Source of the DNA: Siphonodentalium dalli
Lineage: Eukaryota > Mollusca > Scaphopoda > Gadilida > Siphonodentaliidae
Length of the DNA: 64,000 nt
Assembly: GCA_032622095.1 (NCBI GenBank)
Contig: CP136066.1
Coordinates: 191,446,816 to 191,510,815 of the forward strand
Reading direction: 5' to 3'
Below, in pieces: positions 46,621 to 57,784 of the stretch. The notes under the pieces are model-generated. The model was not told the origin of the DNA. It was given only the letters and a program-made list of their open reading frames with translations, and searched no databases. Made by a program: the position numbers and the translations under genes. Numbering within the stretch: position 1 is the first letter of the stretch; each line of letters begins with the position of its first letter.

Positions 46621-46815
46621 CTACTACAGGTTCCCAAGATTCGAACTCAGTAGCAAACCAAGTCCATATACGGTTTGACTTCATCGACAGTACATGACCT
46701 CCCGCGGTTACACAGTATGCCTTTGCTGCATCCCAAGTCATGGGTGTCTTATTGTAGTGCCAGCACACATTGATGCTAGTTACCAAGTCAAACCCGGTTT
46801 CGCTGCAAGGTGGTG
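46621..46815 (-). CDS. C-type lectin domain, first-half exon (copy B exon 4)
   Basis: A 195-base exon with phase 1 at both ends. After acceptor (taatcttcag) it reads PPCSETGFDLVTSINVCWHY, then NKTPMTWDAAKAYCVTAGGH, VLSMKSNRIWTWF and ESWEPVV before donor gtatgtg. It aligns with copy A exon 4 at the PCS start, the CW-x-Y-N motif, the W-D-x-A-x-x-Y-C helix and G-G-H, but differs at many other sites, so the duplication is not recent. Joined to exon 5 it gives a complete lectin domain of about 135 residues, normal for the family. Confidence 0.9.
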
Positions 46816-47699
46816 CTGAAGATTAAACGAAAAATAAAATGATCAATTCACAGTTTGACACTTTGTCTAGTTCGTTCAATCGATACGTTAGAGTGACCCA
46901 ATGCACTCGCAATGGGTAAATGTGCAAACAATATGAGTCTGTAAAACCGGCAACGCTAAGAAGAACATATAAATAACATAACATATAATATGTAAACTAT
47001 GTTTTTATATTCAGTATTGATAGCTCCGACAATAGCGAACTTCCACATGTTCATACTATTGCTATTAAAAAAAATGTTACTTTGATTTGTCAACAAACAT
47101 TGATACTCGCGTATGGTAATGTTTTATTCTAAATATGATTTCCAGAATATTGTTCAGTGCGTTGACATTTGACAATGTATACCGTTTTAAGTTTTGATAA
47201 ACGCTGGTATGATTGAGGTTTAACGTCGTTTTAGACGCTAGGCCAGATCACGAGACAGAACAGAATCAGGCATAAAAGAGATCAGAACGAAGCAACTGTG
47301 TATATAAATCAGACAGTGAGTTGATTAGATTAAAAGAATAAAAACAAAACAAAAAATAAAAATCACCCAAGAGGAATGTTTCCTCTTGAAATCAAGAACT
47401 GACCCGTGTGCCATCATACTATAAAGCGTTTAAAAGTACAAGAATAGATAATAGATAGCAACTAAATAACATGAAAATATCAGAGCCACATCGAAATATG
47501 TAAAATCAGACTTTGCAGTGATCAGGTATTTATAATATTTGATGAATTGCGGGTAGGTGAGACAGAATGTCGTCCTTCGCCCAAACCGACAGCCTCGATC
47601 CACAAAGACTGCCTCTTGTCTTTGAGACCAAGCATGTGGTCAAATTTTGAAAGCTCAAAGATGTATCTCTTTCTGAGAGTCGAAACGTTTGAGTGACTT

Positions 47700-48440
47700 T
47701 GGCGATCTTTGTTTCGAAGCAACAGGCGATTTTTCTTTTAGAACAATAGGATCAACTGACACAGAATGTTTCGGAGGAAATGTCTCAGCGGCACAAGCTG
47801 TATCCATAACCGGCGCTTCGTGTTCTGAAACATGACGAATATCAGTCGCCTCAACTGTGTTGCTGGTGACATACTGACGAGATTGGTGTGACTCTGTTCC
47901 TGAGTGCTGGCATCAACACACGTTTTGGTAGACACGATTGCTGAGTATGTGACATTTGGAATGGATGGTCGATGACCAAATATTTCTTAGCATCTGTATA
48001 GGACAGATGCTTCCCAGCTTTACATCGTTGTATCTTGAATTCATAGTCCCAAATGGGACACGAACGATCCATTGCAGCATGTGAACCTTGGCAGTTTGAA
48101 CATTTCTTAAGATTCGTACAATCCGTTTGATCATGACCAGAAATAGATTATCGCGCACATATTGTTTCTTTACTTTTACAATGTTCCTAGCCATGACCAT
48201 ACCCCTGGCATTTAAGACATCGCAATGGGTTCGGAACATATATACTTAAATCAATTTCCATATACACAACCTTAAAGGTCGGTGGATGTTCGCCCCGATT
48301 GAAGTTCAGAAGATAACTGTTCAATTGAACTTTTTGACCATCAACTGTCTTCGTAAATCTACGGACTTCTGTTACTCCCTGTGGTGCTAACTCAGCCAAT
48401 ATCTCTGACTCAGAAGAATCAGCTATATCATTGAACATTC
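47700..48440 (-). pseudogene. Retrotransposon gag-like ORF1 remnant with zinc knuckles
   Basis: The minus-strand frame 48438-48187 reads GVTEVRRFTKTVDGQKVQLN, then SYLLNFNRG, EHPPTFKVVYMEIDLSIYVP and NPLRCLKCQGYGHG, the first CCHC knuckle. In shifted frames downstream come CSNCQGSHAAMDRSCP (second knuckle region, about 48095-48050) and WDYEFKIQRCKAGKHLSYTD. This order is typical of ORF1 of Jockey/I-type non-LTR elements, whose product packs the element's RNA. Stops and shifts show it is dead. No reverse transcriptase follows on the minus strand down to intron 3's other parts, so the copy is incomplete. Confidence 0.75.
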
Positions 48441-48659
48441 GATCAGAAGAGAGCCACCGAGTGGCACAGTCCTGATCGGTTTGACATTTTTTAAATGTCT
48501 GGCTATGCTTTGGAGCGTTTTATCAATCACAAATACAGAAGGTCTCTTGACATTTGGACCAAAACCAAGTACTGGTGATAGACCTCAGCATCAGTGGAAC
48601 TTTGCGTGTGGTCATTTTTACTTTGTTTTATGAGGTGCCATATGAAAAGCAAATAATCG

Positions 48660-49190
48660 ACAACTAGCCAAGCAGCCGCATCGGACTGCCCTCCGAATTA
48701 TGGTCGGGCCAACGATTGGTACATAGCTGAAGCGGTGACCCGTTTAGCCACTGCATATAGCCGATACCTCGCCAGAGTGAGACAGGCGTGAACATTGAAA
48801 CAATTAACAGTGATGAAGACGAAATGCAAACAGACATGACACGAACTAAACCGACATGAACAGCAGAAGACGCAACTAGACACCAGAAATATAATAGAAA
48901 ATATGGCAGAAATGTAATATGAAACACTGGAGAGGCGTGATTAACCGATTGATTGTAGGGCCAACTCAACCACCGTCTTGAAAAGATGTAGGACCAATGA
49001 TGACCATGAGCCAAGCCGTATCCGCAGGTCGACGTCTCACGTGATACGGCCCCCCTAGTACACCCATGACTCGTACATCACACCTCACGGAATGCACACA
49101 ACGGCAAGCATGGTTCCACATTAGGGGATTCTCACCAATTGGAGTGGGGCGGTAGGCCCCTTTTAACCACATTGGTGTATTCATAATAAC
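48660..49190 (-). repeat. Probable 5' region of the same decayed retroelement
   Basis: Two minus-strand frames (49184-48966 and 49014-48664) are open but composition and the lack of motifs suggest untranslated repeat sequence. It is GC-richer than flanks and lies directly upstream of the gag remnant in its orientation. Confidence 0.4.
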
Positions 49191-49199
49191 AATAACAAA

Positions 49200-51420
49200 C
49201 TCAATCTGTTTCTTAAGTACTTGTTTAATATACTGTTATGTTATTTCGCATGAATCCACTTCGAAGGCATTGAGCCCCTTTAATGGTTGTATGGCCGATG
49301 CACCACGAAGAAGTGAAGATACGATGGATGTGCCTTGAATTGATAAATCTAATACCTTATATGTACGTGCTCAATATGCTCGTGTTGTAATATTTGTATA
49401 TAAATGTGTGCATATCTGAAATAAATCAGATTTAATAACTGAGTGAACTGCCTGCGATCAGCATGACTTGACGTTTTCGTCATTGCTGCACCCAATCAGT
49501 TCGAGCTTTCAACACTGCAACTCATTGTATTCGTAAAGTACAGCAAAGTTATCAAATGCATGCATGCAGTTAAAAAGGCCCGGACACATCAGAAGCTGCC
49601 ACACATGTATACCCCTGTACTTGACGGCGTCGGAGTCAACACACGCCCTCGGGTCCTTCCAACACATGCATACATCGAGACCAGTAGGTGATTATTAGTT
49701 TATTATTTTCGTACTATTTCATATTATTTTTCATTTTATTTAAATGTGTGTCCATGGACTTTCTGAGGTTTTTTCAATATAATTTCCAAACCACAGAGGT
49801 CCTGATCTGGCACGTTTTGAATGGTGGTTTAATTCCGAGCCACAAGAACACCTGATATCATCAAATGTTCTCTAGTCCATCATTCATTGTAAACTGACAC
49901 TCAACATATATCTAGGGCTTTCATACTAAAGGAGTTGTCAGCAAAATACCGCATTTTCCGAATAACGACCATTTAAATCCAAACTATGATCGACAATTGT
50001 CAACACTTTCGGTGTTAAAACACATTTAGTAAACAAAATCAAACTGCATGACAACTGTCTTTGTCTGGGGTATTACATTTCCAAGTGCATGCTGAAATAT
50101 TTAGCGCAAAACGAAACGAGAATACAAGGTCTAAGACCACAATCGCAAATTTTACCAATGTCATGTAATTTGATTCTAAATCACGTTTAAATATACAAAT
50201 TATGAATACCCAAAATGAATGAATCAATTGTTCATGCCTATAAACTGGACCACAATAGAGCATTAATCAAGGGCAGTTTCTATATTTTCTTTTGTCGCAT
50301 ACAGACAAAAAAACTTGCAGTCCCGGGTTGGTGGGGCCCAAAATTAACAACCAAACAAAGTTAACCTTGTATCCCGGAATTTTTCCAGATCCCACCCTGG
50401 TTGATACTGATCACCTTCCAACACACTCCATGATGCCACGCCAATGTGCTGTACTCATTTGTGTATATGTAAATATTTTACTATTTGTTGTCTCAATTTC
50501 ATTTCCGGATGTCGCCCTCATGTTCTGACTTATTTCTCCCCACGGTTGGACCGTACATCATGCGAAGCAAGAAACGCCAATCTATATAAGCATATCACGT
50601 TTAGATCAATCATGAGAGGTAGAAGTGGTGGGGTCAGGGGGCTATAGCCTTCTATCGGGGAGGTTATCCATCACCGTCTGGTAAATTTGCAATGGTCAGC
50701 CAGGTAGCTTCCGGGAACTTGCCGTGGTCGTAGACCCTGCGTCTGTTACATTCTGGCGCCCCCATGCACTGGTATAAATATCTGGAGAAGACTGCTAATG
50801 ATTTAAACAGAGCACGTCAACATCGCGTGAGCAATTATTTTTAGCGGCCTACCGACTTCGTCCAAGCTACCTGTACATTCCGTGACTTGCGTAATTATTG
50901 GGTTGTCATTGGACAAATATAACACGACCTGACAGTCTCGTGTAATTGGCTAAATACACGATGTTTACATCTATAGATTACACACGAGTGTGTATCCACC
51001 CTTATACAAGTCAGAGAATATAGCCTATACATGTATGTAATATCGTCGGTATGCAGGCTGGACATATTTGTGTTTGTTATTTATTCATATGTTGACATAA
51101 TCTTATTGTAGGGTTAGTGTCTTATTTTTTTTCTGAATTAACAATGATTCCGTCTGTATGTTCTAATTTATAAACACATTGCTTCTACTGAGACAGAAAC
51201 TCATTTTAAAACATCGAATCAGAGTTACAATTGTTTTTCTGAAAACTTTTACAATATGAACCTGTTCAAAATGAAATAAATCCAGTGTGGCTCTATTTGA
51301 GCAATAAGCTCTATATAATCCTATTTTTCGTGGTAATGCTTTTTCACTGTGGCCCGCGCCATTCAATATCGTATCGGTATAAATTCTTATTTCTATGTGA
51401 ATATTTACACATACATATGT
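49200..51420. other. Intron 3 of copy B, no recognised gene
   Basis: Apart from the dispersed phrase at 49672-49690 and 'ggcccgcgccattcaa' at about 51352 (shared with about 1223), nothing is recognisable. Confidence 0.45.
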
Positions 51421-51513
51421 ACGATAACATGAACAACATTTTACTGTATGGAGTTTAAATGGAGTTCTTACATTGGTCCAATGTACCTCTTGCTAACTAA
51501 CCAACCCACTTAC

Positions 51514-52125
51514 CGACTGGCGTTGCAGTAGATGATGCGGTTGTTGTATTAGTTGTTGATAATGTGGAGGTTGTTGACGTTGACGTCGTTGATGTGGTTG
51601 TGGTGGTCGTCGCTGTGGCTGTGGTAGTCATTGATGTGGTTGCGGTGGTCGTTGTATAAGTTGATGTGGTTGTTGTTGTTGTCGTTGTTATGGTGGTTGT
51701 AATTGCTGGAGTGGTTGTTATTGTCGTTGATACGGTCGTTGCAGTATTTGGTGTGGTTGTTATTGTTGCTGCGGTCGTTATTGTGACTGGCGTGGTCGTT
51801 GTAGAAGTTGATGTGGTTGTTGTTAATATGGTGATTGTAATTGTTTGTGTGATTGTTACTGTCGTTGATACGGTCGCTGTAGTAGTTGATGTGGTCGTTA
51901 TGATGGTTGCGGTGGTCGTTGTAGAAGATGATGTTGTTGTTGTTGTCATTACGGTGGTTTTAATTGTTGGTGTGGTTGTTATTGTCGTTGATACGGTCGT
52001 TGCAGTATTTGGTGTGGTTGTTATTGTGGCTGCGGTCGTTATTGCGGATGATGTGGTCGTTGTAGTAGTTGATGTGGTTGTTATTGTTGTTGCGGTCGTT
52101 AATGTCGTTGCGGTAGTCGTTGTGG
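51514..52125 (-). CDS. Long Thr-rich mucin-like exon (copy B exon 3)
   Basis: A 612-base exon coding 204 residues, roughly two thirds threonine, with proline, serine, alanine, isoleucine and valine. Acceptor (aactaatttcag), donor (gtaagtgg) and phases (1/1) equal those of the 66-codon exon in copy A. Inside, a block reading TAATITTTPNTATTVSTTIT occurs twice about 70 residues apart, so the exon grew by internal duplication. Dense O-glycosylation is expected, giving an extended stalk between the EGF-like module and the lectin head. The valine-rich plus-strand frame over the same bases is a shadow. Confidence 0.85.
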
Positions 52126-52429
52126 CTGAAATTAGTTTCGCGGTAAACAAATGTCTTACCCACCCACATTAGTAGAATTTACTAAATTTGAGGGCGAACA
52201 TCTTCATGTTTAGGTTCAAGCTATGGCATTATATCACCATCAAATTTGTCATGCAGTTGAAAGCGGTAGAAGAGTATCCGAAAAGCAGGATTCAATTTTA
52301 AAACAAAACATAATGCTCGTAACATGGGTCAGAAGACAAGAAAACGTGAGATATTCATGGAAGTTTATCTTATGAATTGAAGTGGAGACCCTGTTATTTG
52401 CACAACTGAATGTATCACAAATGTAGCTA

Positions 52430-52640
52430 GTATTGAACTGATGAACATTGTGAGATTGTTCGCTATTATAGGGTGCACAGTCACTTGAGTTGTTAACACT
52501 TCCATTTAGAATGGTTGAAATATGTATCCTAAAATGAGACCCATTTATCTACAACTGGCTAGTGTTGAATATTGTGATTTATATCAATCATATATCTGAT
52601 ATTATACACATTATCGGTATAGCGAAGTGATAGGGGCTGC
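52430..52640 (+). repeat. Intron repeat shared within copy B and with copy A
   Basis: 'attatagggtgcacagtcac' to 'ggggctgcagtatcacac' recurs almost unchanged at 53491-53684. A diverged version stands at 32400-32555, the matching place in intron 2 of copy A ('gtcactgaattgttaacaatt', 'agaatggttggaatagtcag'). This ties the two genes together beyond their exons. Confidence 0.75.
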
Positions 52641-52760
52641 AGTATCACACCGAGTTGACGATGTAAGATCGCTGTTTCAAACGAGCTACCGCGGGCAACG
52701 AGTTTGATGCGGCGATCTGACATCGTCAACGAGACGTGATACTGCAGCGCATATCACTTC
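52624..52760. repeat. Hairpin in intron 2 of copy B
   Basis: 'gaagtgataggggctgcagt' pairs with 'actgcagcgcatatcacttc', and 'gttgacgatgtaagatcgc' with 'gcgatctgacatcgtcaac'. The loop contains 'gctaccgcgggcaacgag'. The left arm begins inside the repeat above. Confidence 0.8.
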
Positions 52761-53173
52761 ACTGTACCCGTGTACCGATAAAGCGTTTATTATATGACAC
52801 ATGTTTGGTTCATCGCTACACCATCCCATGTCATCACCCGGGCAAAAAGAACAGATCCGTTTACGCTTCAAACGAACAGACCTGATACATAGTTCCCAAC
52901 TTCTGGTGACCTAATTTCACGGGATACTGATACGGAATTCAAAGGATGCTGACACGGAATTCATAGAATACCGATACGGCTCACGACCAGACAAGCGTTT
53001 TCAGACTGCTCGGAATTTATCGCCAAACAATAGTGGTATTTGTAAGGGATTAGTGGTAGTCATATAATAAAGTATTATATCACCCAAATGTATGGTTTTC
53101 CCTTTCAATGGCATCGGTACTTTAACATGTCACAATCTCAATTAGGCGCCAGCATATATGTATATATACGCAC

Positions 53174-53279
53174 CATCTGGTAACAGTCTCGGACAACGGT
53201 ATCCATATGCACTAGTAAACGTCGCTGCACAGATCTCGTCTGGACCGCATGGTCTCGATTGACATATGTGGTGTGTTCT
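53174..53279 (-). CDS. EGF-like partial module exon (copy B exon 2)
   Basis: A 106-base exon. After acceptor (tttcgtcttgcag) it reads RTHHICQSRPCGPDEICAAT, then YGYRCPRLLPD before donor gtgcgtat. The C-x3-P-C-G-P-D-E-x-C start is a good EGF-like beginning. The module stops after the fourth cysteine, so it lacks the last loop, as in copy A. Phases 0 and 1 match copy A exon 2. The frame is open a little further upstream, with MYSIIIVLLVCEICFV, giving an alternative in which this is a first exon with its own signal peptide. Confidence 0.75.
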
Positions 53280-53399
53280 CTGCAAGACGAAACAAATTTC
53301 ACAAACCAGCAGGACAATAATAATACTATACATGGCATGTATATTCAGACAGTAACATTTCCTTCTCATTGATATAAGTTCTCTCTGGCAACAGTTTAA

Positions 53400-53765
53400 T
53401 CTGAAATATAAAGATTAACTGTCATGTGGACTGTTTTTATGGAGATGTAACCGTGAGGTAAGTGGTCATAACTTGTGTAAAACTCGACGCTATTATAGGG
53501 TGCACAGTCATTTGAGTTGTTAACACTTCCATTTAGAATGGTTGAAATAGTCAGTATTTATCCTAAAATGAGACCCATTTATCTACAGCTGGCTAGTGTT
53601 GAATATTGTGATTTATATCAATCATATATCTGATATATACACATTATCGGTACAGTGAAGTGATAGGGGCTGCAGTATCACATACAAGTTATGATCACTT
53701 ACCTCACGGTTACATCTCCATAAAACAGTCCACATGACAGTTAATCCTTATATTTATATACATTT
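53400..53765. repeat. Inverted repeat enclosing a copy of the intron repeat
   Basis: The arm 53402-53480 ('taaagattaactgtcatgtg', 'gtaaccgtgaggtaagtg') is the complement of 53684-53755 ('cacttacctcacggttac', 'cacatgacagttaatcctta'). Between them lies the second copy (53491-53684) of the repeat at 52430-52640. Confidence 0.8.
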
Positions 53766-53769
53766 AGCG

Positions 53770-54610
53770 AAAAAGCCACTTTTGTAAATGTATTTAAATC
53801 GAAAAGTGTATCGTGACAAAACCAGCCCAAAATATCCCATAGCACTCTTGGCCAAAGTTAACAGGAACAATTGAAACCCGATTATTTATTAAGTCAATCC
53901 TGCACGAATCCAAATGCGCCCAAAACATTACGCGTTCATCTTTCCAAACCCAAATGACGTATCGATGTTGTTATGAGCTTGCAGTTAAAAGCCGTTGCGC
54001 ATTCACCGAGAAATAATTGCAACTAGCCACGTAGGCGCCGACCAATCAGAATGCTGGATTTAGTGATGACAACACTTAGTATGTAAATATATCATATTAT
54101 GGATGGACCAATCGAGATTACTGTCTTACTGGTGAAGGCTGGCCATTCGTCGGTCAAACGTCGTCAGATAATAATTATGTTGGATGGCGTTGACAATTGG
54201 CGTACGTTTGGAAATTGTCTATAACTTGGCTATAACCATACTCCGTTTTGTTCCACTTAAAACTCATAAAGCATTGAGGCGTCAGTGATATTGACACGTA
54301 TTGTGTCTCCTGAACTCATTCCCTTCGCGATCTGCTACAAAATGATCACTTGAGATTCCAACTATATCACATGAGACATCCGCGAAGGTACATCCTCGAA
54401 TACATGCACCCTGCAAAAAGTCTAGCAGGTACGCAATATACGTTATTAATCAAAGTTACCCCATACATGCAGCTCCTATTTTTGTTTATTATTTTTTTTA
54501 TAAATTTAATTCGTCAAAAATAACACAAGTAACGAGTATATAAACAGAAAACAGTTCATAAAAGTACAGTGCAAATACAATACATTTGTTACATATGTTA
54601 CTATTTGACT
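53770..54610. other. No recognised feature
   Basis: Searched on the minus strand for a PAN-like first exon of copy B; none seen. At 54096-54125 a phrase 'attatggatggaccaatcga' recurs inverted at about 56151-56172. Confidence 0.4.
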
Positions 54611-54620
54611 ATTATATATA

Positions 54621-54751
54621 CACAGAACGACACGATGTGTAAATGGGTTTGTCAATACGGCACCAGTGCTGTCGCGCCTCGAGTTCTATCCTTCCGCGAC
54701 AGCACGAGTGCCGTTATCGACAAACCCATTTACACATCGTGTCGTTCTGTG
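54621..54751. repeat. 131-bp hairpin
   Basis: Arms cacagaacgacacgatgtgt and its complement extend over 'aaatgggtttgtc' and 'gctgtcgcg'. The loop lies around 'cctcgagttctatcctt'. Confidence 0.9.
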
Positions 54752-55043
54752 TTTATTACACGCTTCGCATCCTAGCATCCGTGCATTAAAAATACAGGAT
54801 TAGAAGGTTTATTTAGGCTCATACAGGGCGTGTTTGTCATGTGTGATGATTCTTTTATTTAAATAGTTCCAGTTCGTGGTTGAGGGGAACGTCACGTACG
54901 TCATTTTACGTCAACGAGATGCGTATGGAACGTACGTTGCATACGGATTTGTGAATATGGAACGGCAATAACACTGTACTTCTAGGAACAAGCGTGTAAT
55001 AAAGTATTATACGGTATATATCATAGTAGATAATGCCATGAAT

Positions 55044-55512
55044 CTCTACTCTGGCTAACGCTCGTAGAGATCATATTCCACCAGTACAAAACCTGGGAAC
55101 TTTTTGAAGTTTTGACAGGGAACCTTATAAAGTCGAAAATAACGGGGGATATATTTCTTAGTTATTATCAGTTTCTTAATAATGTAATTCACTGCAGCTG
55201 AAGGTCCTAACTCGAAATTGCATGTATTTCCGTGACTTTTGTGAGCCGATATCGCAATAAACATTGAATTAATTACCAAGGAGAAATTCCATAAGTGTAA
55301 GCGATGCGAAGTAAAATCGCTCACAAAGTCACTTAAATCGTGAAATTTCGAGTTGGGACTTTCACCTACAGCGAACTACATTATTAAGGAACAGATACTA
55401 AATAAGAAATATATTCCCCGCGATATTATAAGGTTCAGTGTCTAAACTTCAAAAATATCCTTGGTTTTGTACTGGTGGGATATGATCTCAACGGGCGTTA
55501 ACCAGAGTAGAT
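55044..55512. repeat. Foldback repeat with ~200-bp imperfect arms
   Basis: 'ctctactctggctaacgctc' pairs with 'gggcgttaaccagagtag', and 'atattccaccagtacaaaac' with 'gttttgtactggtgggatat'. Pairing continues through 'gggaccttataa'-type sequence to the middle near 55270. Open frames on both strands are shadows of the repeat. Confidence 0.8.
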
Positions 55513-55519
55513 ATTCATG

Positions 55520-56305
55520 GCATGATCTAAAATCAAATATGCAACGTCAGACATTGTTGATTAATCCTTTCTTATGGAAGTTGTTTCCGTTACATGTTTA
55601 CCGTTGTTCCGCTATTTTGATTTGTCGCAATATTTGGCAAAAAAAAGAGTTTGTAATATATTTACGGAAATTAAATTACATCTTCTGCAAATGATATCTG
55701 ATGTCTTCTTGGTTATATTACTTATCTTGGAAATATCCCCAGAAAAACATTGGATTTCACCTTTTGTGTTATATTGTGCGAATAGGACATTACTCTTCGT
55801 CTACTACAATTTCCTAAAATAACTCGCATCGCGTAAAACCCGAAATGAGTTGTTCTGCGAGGTATCTCCATAGCTCCATTGACACGGCCAAACCACACTG
55901 ACAATATACACAAATAGGGCGAAACTGGGATGTAGCCCCCCCCCCCCCCCTCCAACCACACACCAAACTATGCTGTCACGCTCCTGGGTTGAAAAATAAA
56001 TCAGCTAGGTTCTGAGAAGACGGCCATAGACAAGAACACTCAACAGACGATTAACTATCCCACAATCACTAAATATGTATGGTGTAGCCACCCCGCTCCC
56101 TCCCACACCCCCAACCGATGAACGACAAACCGTCGCCAACGAGACGGTAGTCTCGATTGGTCCATCCATAATATGATATATCAGAATAATAATCTATATA
56201 TATGAGATTAATAAGTATAAAAGTGAGTGTGGTGGTTATACGCCGCCGTAGTTTCCTGTCTAGCACAATTCGTTTGACATAAGGAATGTACAGTATATAT
56301 TAAAT
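55520..56305. other. No gene; C-run
   Basis: Holds a run of about 14 C at 55937-55950 and no recognisable gene. Confidence 0.45.
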
Positions 56306-56309
56306 ACAT

Positions 56310-56442
56310 AGAGCATGGCTTGGAGTTGACTACGCGGCTATAGTGCCCAGTGGGTGGGTATAATTATATACTATACTATACCTTTAACTATACCCATCCC
56401 ACGGGGCACTATATCCGCTTAGTCAACGATAAGACATGCTCT
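56310..56442. repeat. 133-bp hairpin
   Basis: 'agagcatggcttggagttga' pairs imperfectly with the end 'agtcaacgataagacatgctct', and 'tatagtgcccagtgggtggg' with 'cccatcccacggggcactat'. Confidence 0.85.
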
Positions 56443-56496
56443 ATTTATTATATTTCACCGAACAATTCGAAATGGTATCATGCATACTACATATAT

Positions 56497-56570
56497 AACG
56501 TATCCTACAACATGTACCAACTGCTGGACTGTTCAAATTTCCTACAACTCGTTTTATTGAGAACAAATAT
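56497..56570 (+). repeat. Unoccupied copy of the site seen at 58875-59365
   Basis: 'aacgtatcctac' through 'ttcaaatttcctacaactcg' runs without a break here. At 58878 the same sequence is interrupted after 'ttcaaattcc' and resumes at about 59348 with 'tacaactcgttttattg'. Confidence 0.75.
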
Positions 56571-56649
56571 ACTGGAGATTCCAATTACCCCATGATGACT
56601 GACTGCCCTTGTCGCACACCACAGCTATGCATAAGCGTCACTGGGGGAC

Positions 56650-57082
56650 ATGACAATCTGCGGGATGGGATGGGATATGGGACAAAACGACAATCTGCGG
56701 GACAGAATTTCAAATTGCGTGGGACGACCGATATCTCGAGGAATACAGGGCGTAGGGGGGGGGCTCATTTTGGTGTCTAACGAAAGGCCCACATTCGCCC
56801 TAACCACACATATTAACACCGCAACTGACCGGACAACAGAAGTTGCATTATTTGATCGACAACTGACCTAACATGGGGTGAAATTTGGGATAGAATGACA
56901 GTCTGCGGGACAGGATTGTCAAATTGCGTGGGACGGCAAATATCTCGAGGAATACAGGGCGTAGGGTGGCTCGTTTTGGTGTCTAATGAAAGGTCCACAT
57001 TCGCCCTATCCACACACATTAACCCCGCCACTAACCGGACACCGGAAGTTACATTATTCGGTCGACAACTGACCTAACATAA
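56650..57082 (+). repeat. Tandem duplication, period about 206 bp
   Basis: cgacaactgacctaacat ends each unit, at 56857 and 57063. Shared text includes 'atctcgaggaatacagggcg' and 'ttttggtgtctaa(c/t)gaaagg'. A partial unit precedes the first. Non-coding. Confidence 0.85.
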
Positions 57083-57089
57083 AATGCCA

Positions 57090-57780
57090 CAAACACGAAA
57101 AACTGCGTTCGACATTAATGTTTAGAATTTAGATTTCTCGATGAATACGCTAGCAAACAACAATTTTTAGGTATCAAATAACGCAGTGGAATACTGCGCA
57201 TTCGTTTTTAGCTGTTTTAGTGCGAATATTGTAATGGCGAACACGCAAACACGCGCCGATAAAACAGCTAAAAATAGACTCGATGTTTACAATTACAGGA
57301 TCGATTTCAGCTGGTATATTCAATATAATGGGGCGTATAGTATATAAAAATGTAGAATTAGACACAGTGAATGTATTTTTTTCCAAATGGGTCCACTAGG
57401 CGGTGAAATTGTTGCAGAAATTCGCTCCCAGAAAGAGCGCTACTTTTCTCGTAAAAAATAGAATGGCCGACTGAAGCCGTTCTATCGTTCCAACTAAGCC
57501 GTTCTTAGCAGCACTTCATCCACAAAATACGAATATACACCATGTATCAGAAGACATATCAAATGTAATCTTTAAAAGGTATTTGCGCTTTTCATTTGTT
57601 ATAATTCACACTTATTTTTTATTTTAGTTGTGATTAAAAGCCCAGGTCGGAAGCCGGTGTCCGGCGATTAGAAGCCAAGTTACAAAATAAATTAACTGGT
57701 TTGAATGCATGAACATGTCAATGGTCAGACTGCTCGAAAGAATATTCAAATCAAATAGTGCTTATAGACTTAAAAACTTA
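57090..57780. other. No recognised feature
   Basis: 'ttttagctgttttagtgcg' at 57208 pairs with 'cgataaaacagctaaaaata' near 57256, a loose hairpin. Nothing else stands out. Confidence 0.4.
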
Positions 57781-57784
57781 TGTG

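Larger units (their letters stand above)
45172..53279 (-). other. Lectin gene copy B: EGF-mucin-CTLD (first exon not found)
   Basis: Gene-level entry. Exons on the minus strand are 53279-53174, 52125-51514, 46815-46621 and 45386-45172. They total 1128 coding bases, an exact multiple of three including the stop, and every junction keeps phase. The first exon, with a signal peptide and PAN-like part by analogy with copy A, was not found between 53.4 and 64 kb and may lie beyond the window or have been lost. The open frame leading into exon 2 (MYSIIIVLLVCEICFV just upstream) could serve as a replacement signal peptide, but the splice acceptor there suggests intron. Confidence 0.75.

Noticed and set aside
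51666-52172. 168-codon valine-rich plus-strand frame
   Set aside because: It is the antisense shadow of the threonine-rich exon; splice sites and copy A support the minus strand.
53174-53369. Reading the copy B EGF exon as a first exon with signal peptide MYSIIIVLLVCEICFV
   Set aside because: Copy A has a good acceptor at the same place and a phase-matched exon upstream, so this stretch is more likely intron; kept only as an alternative.
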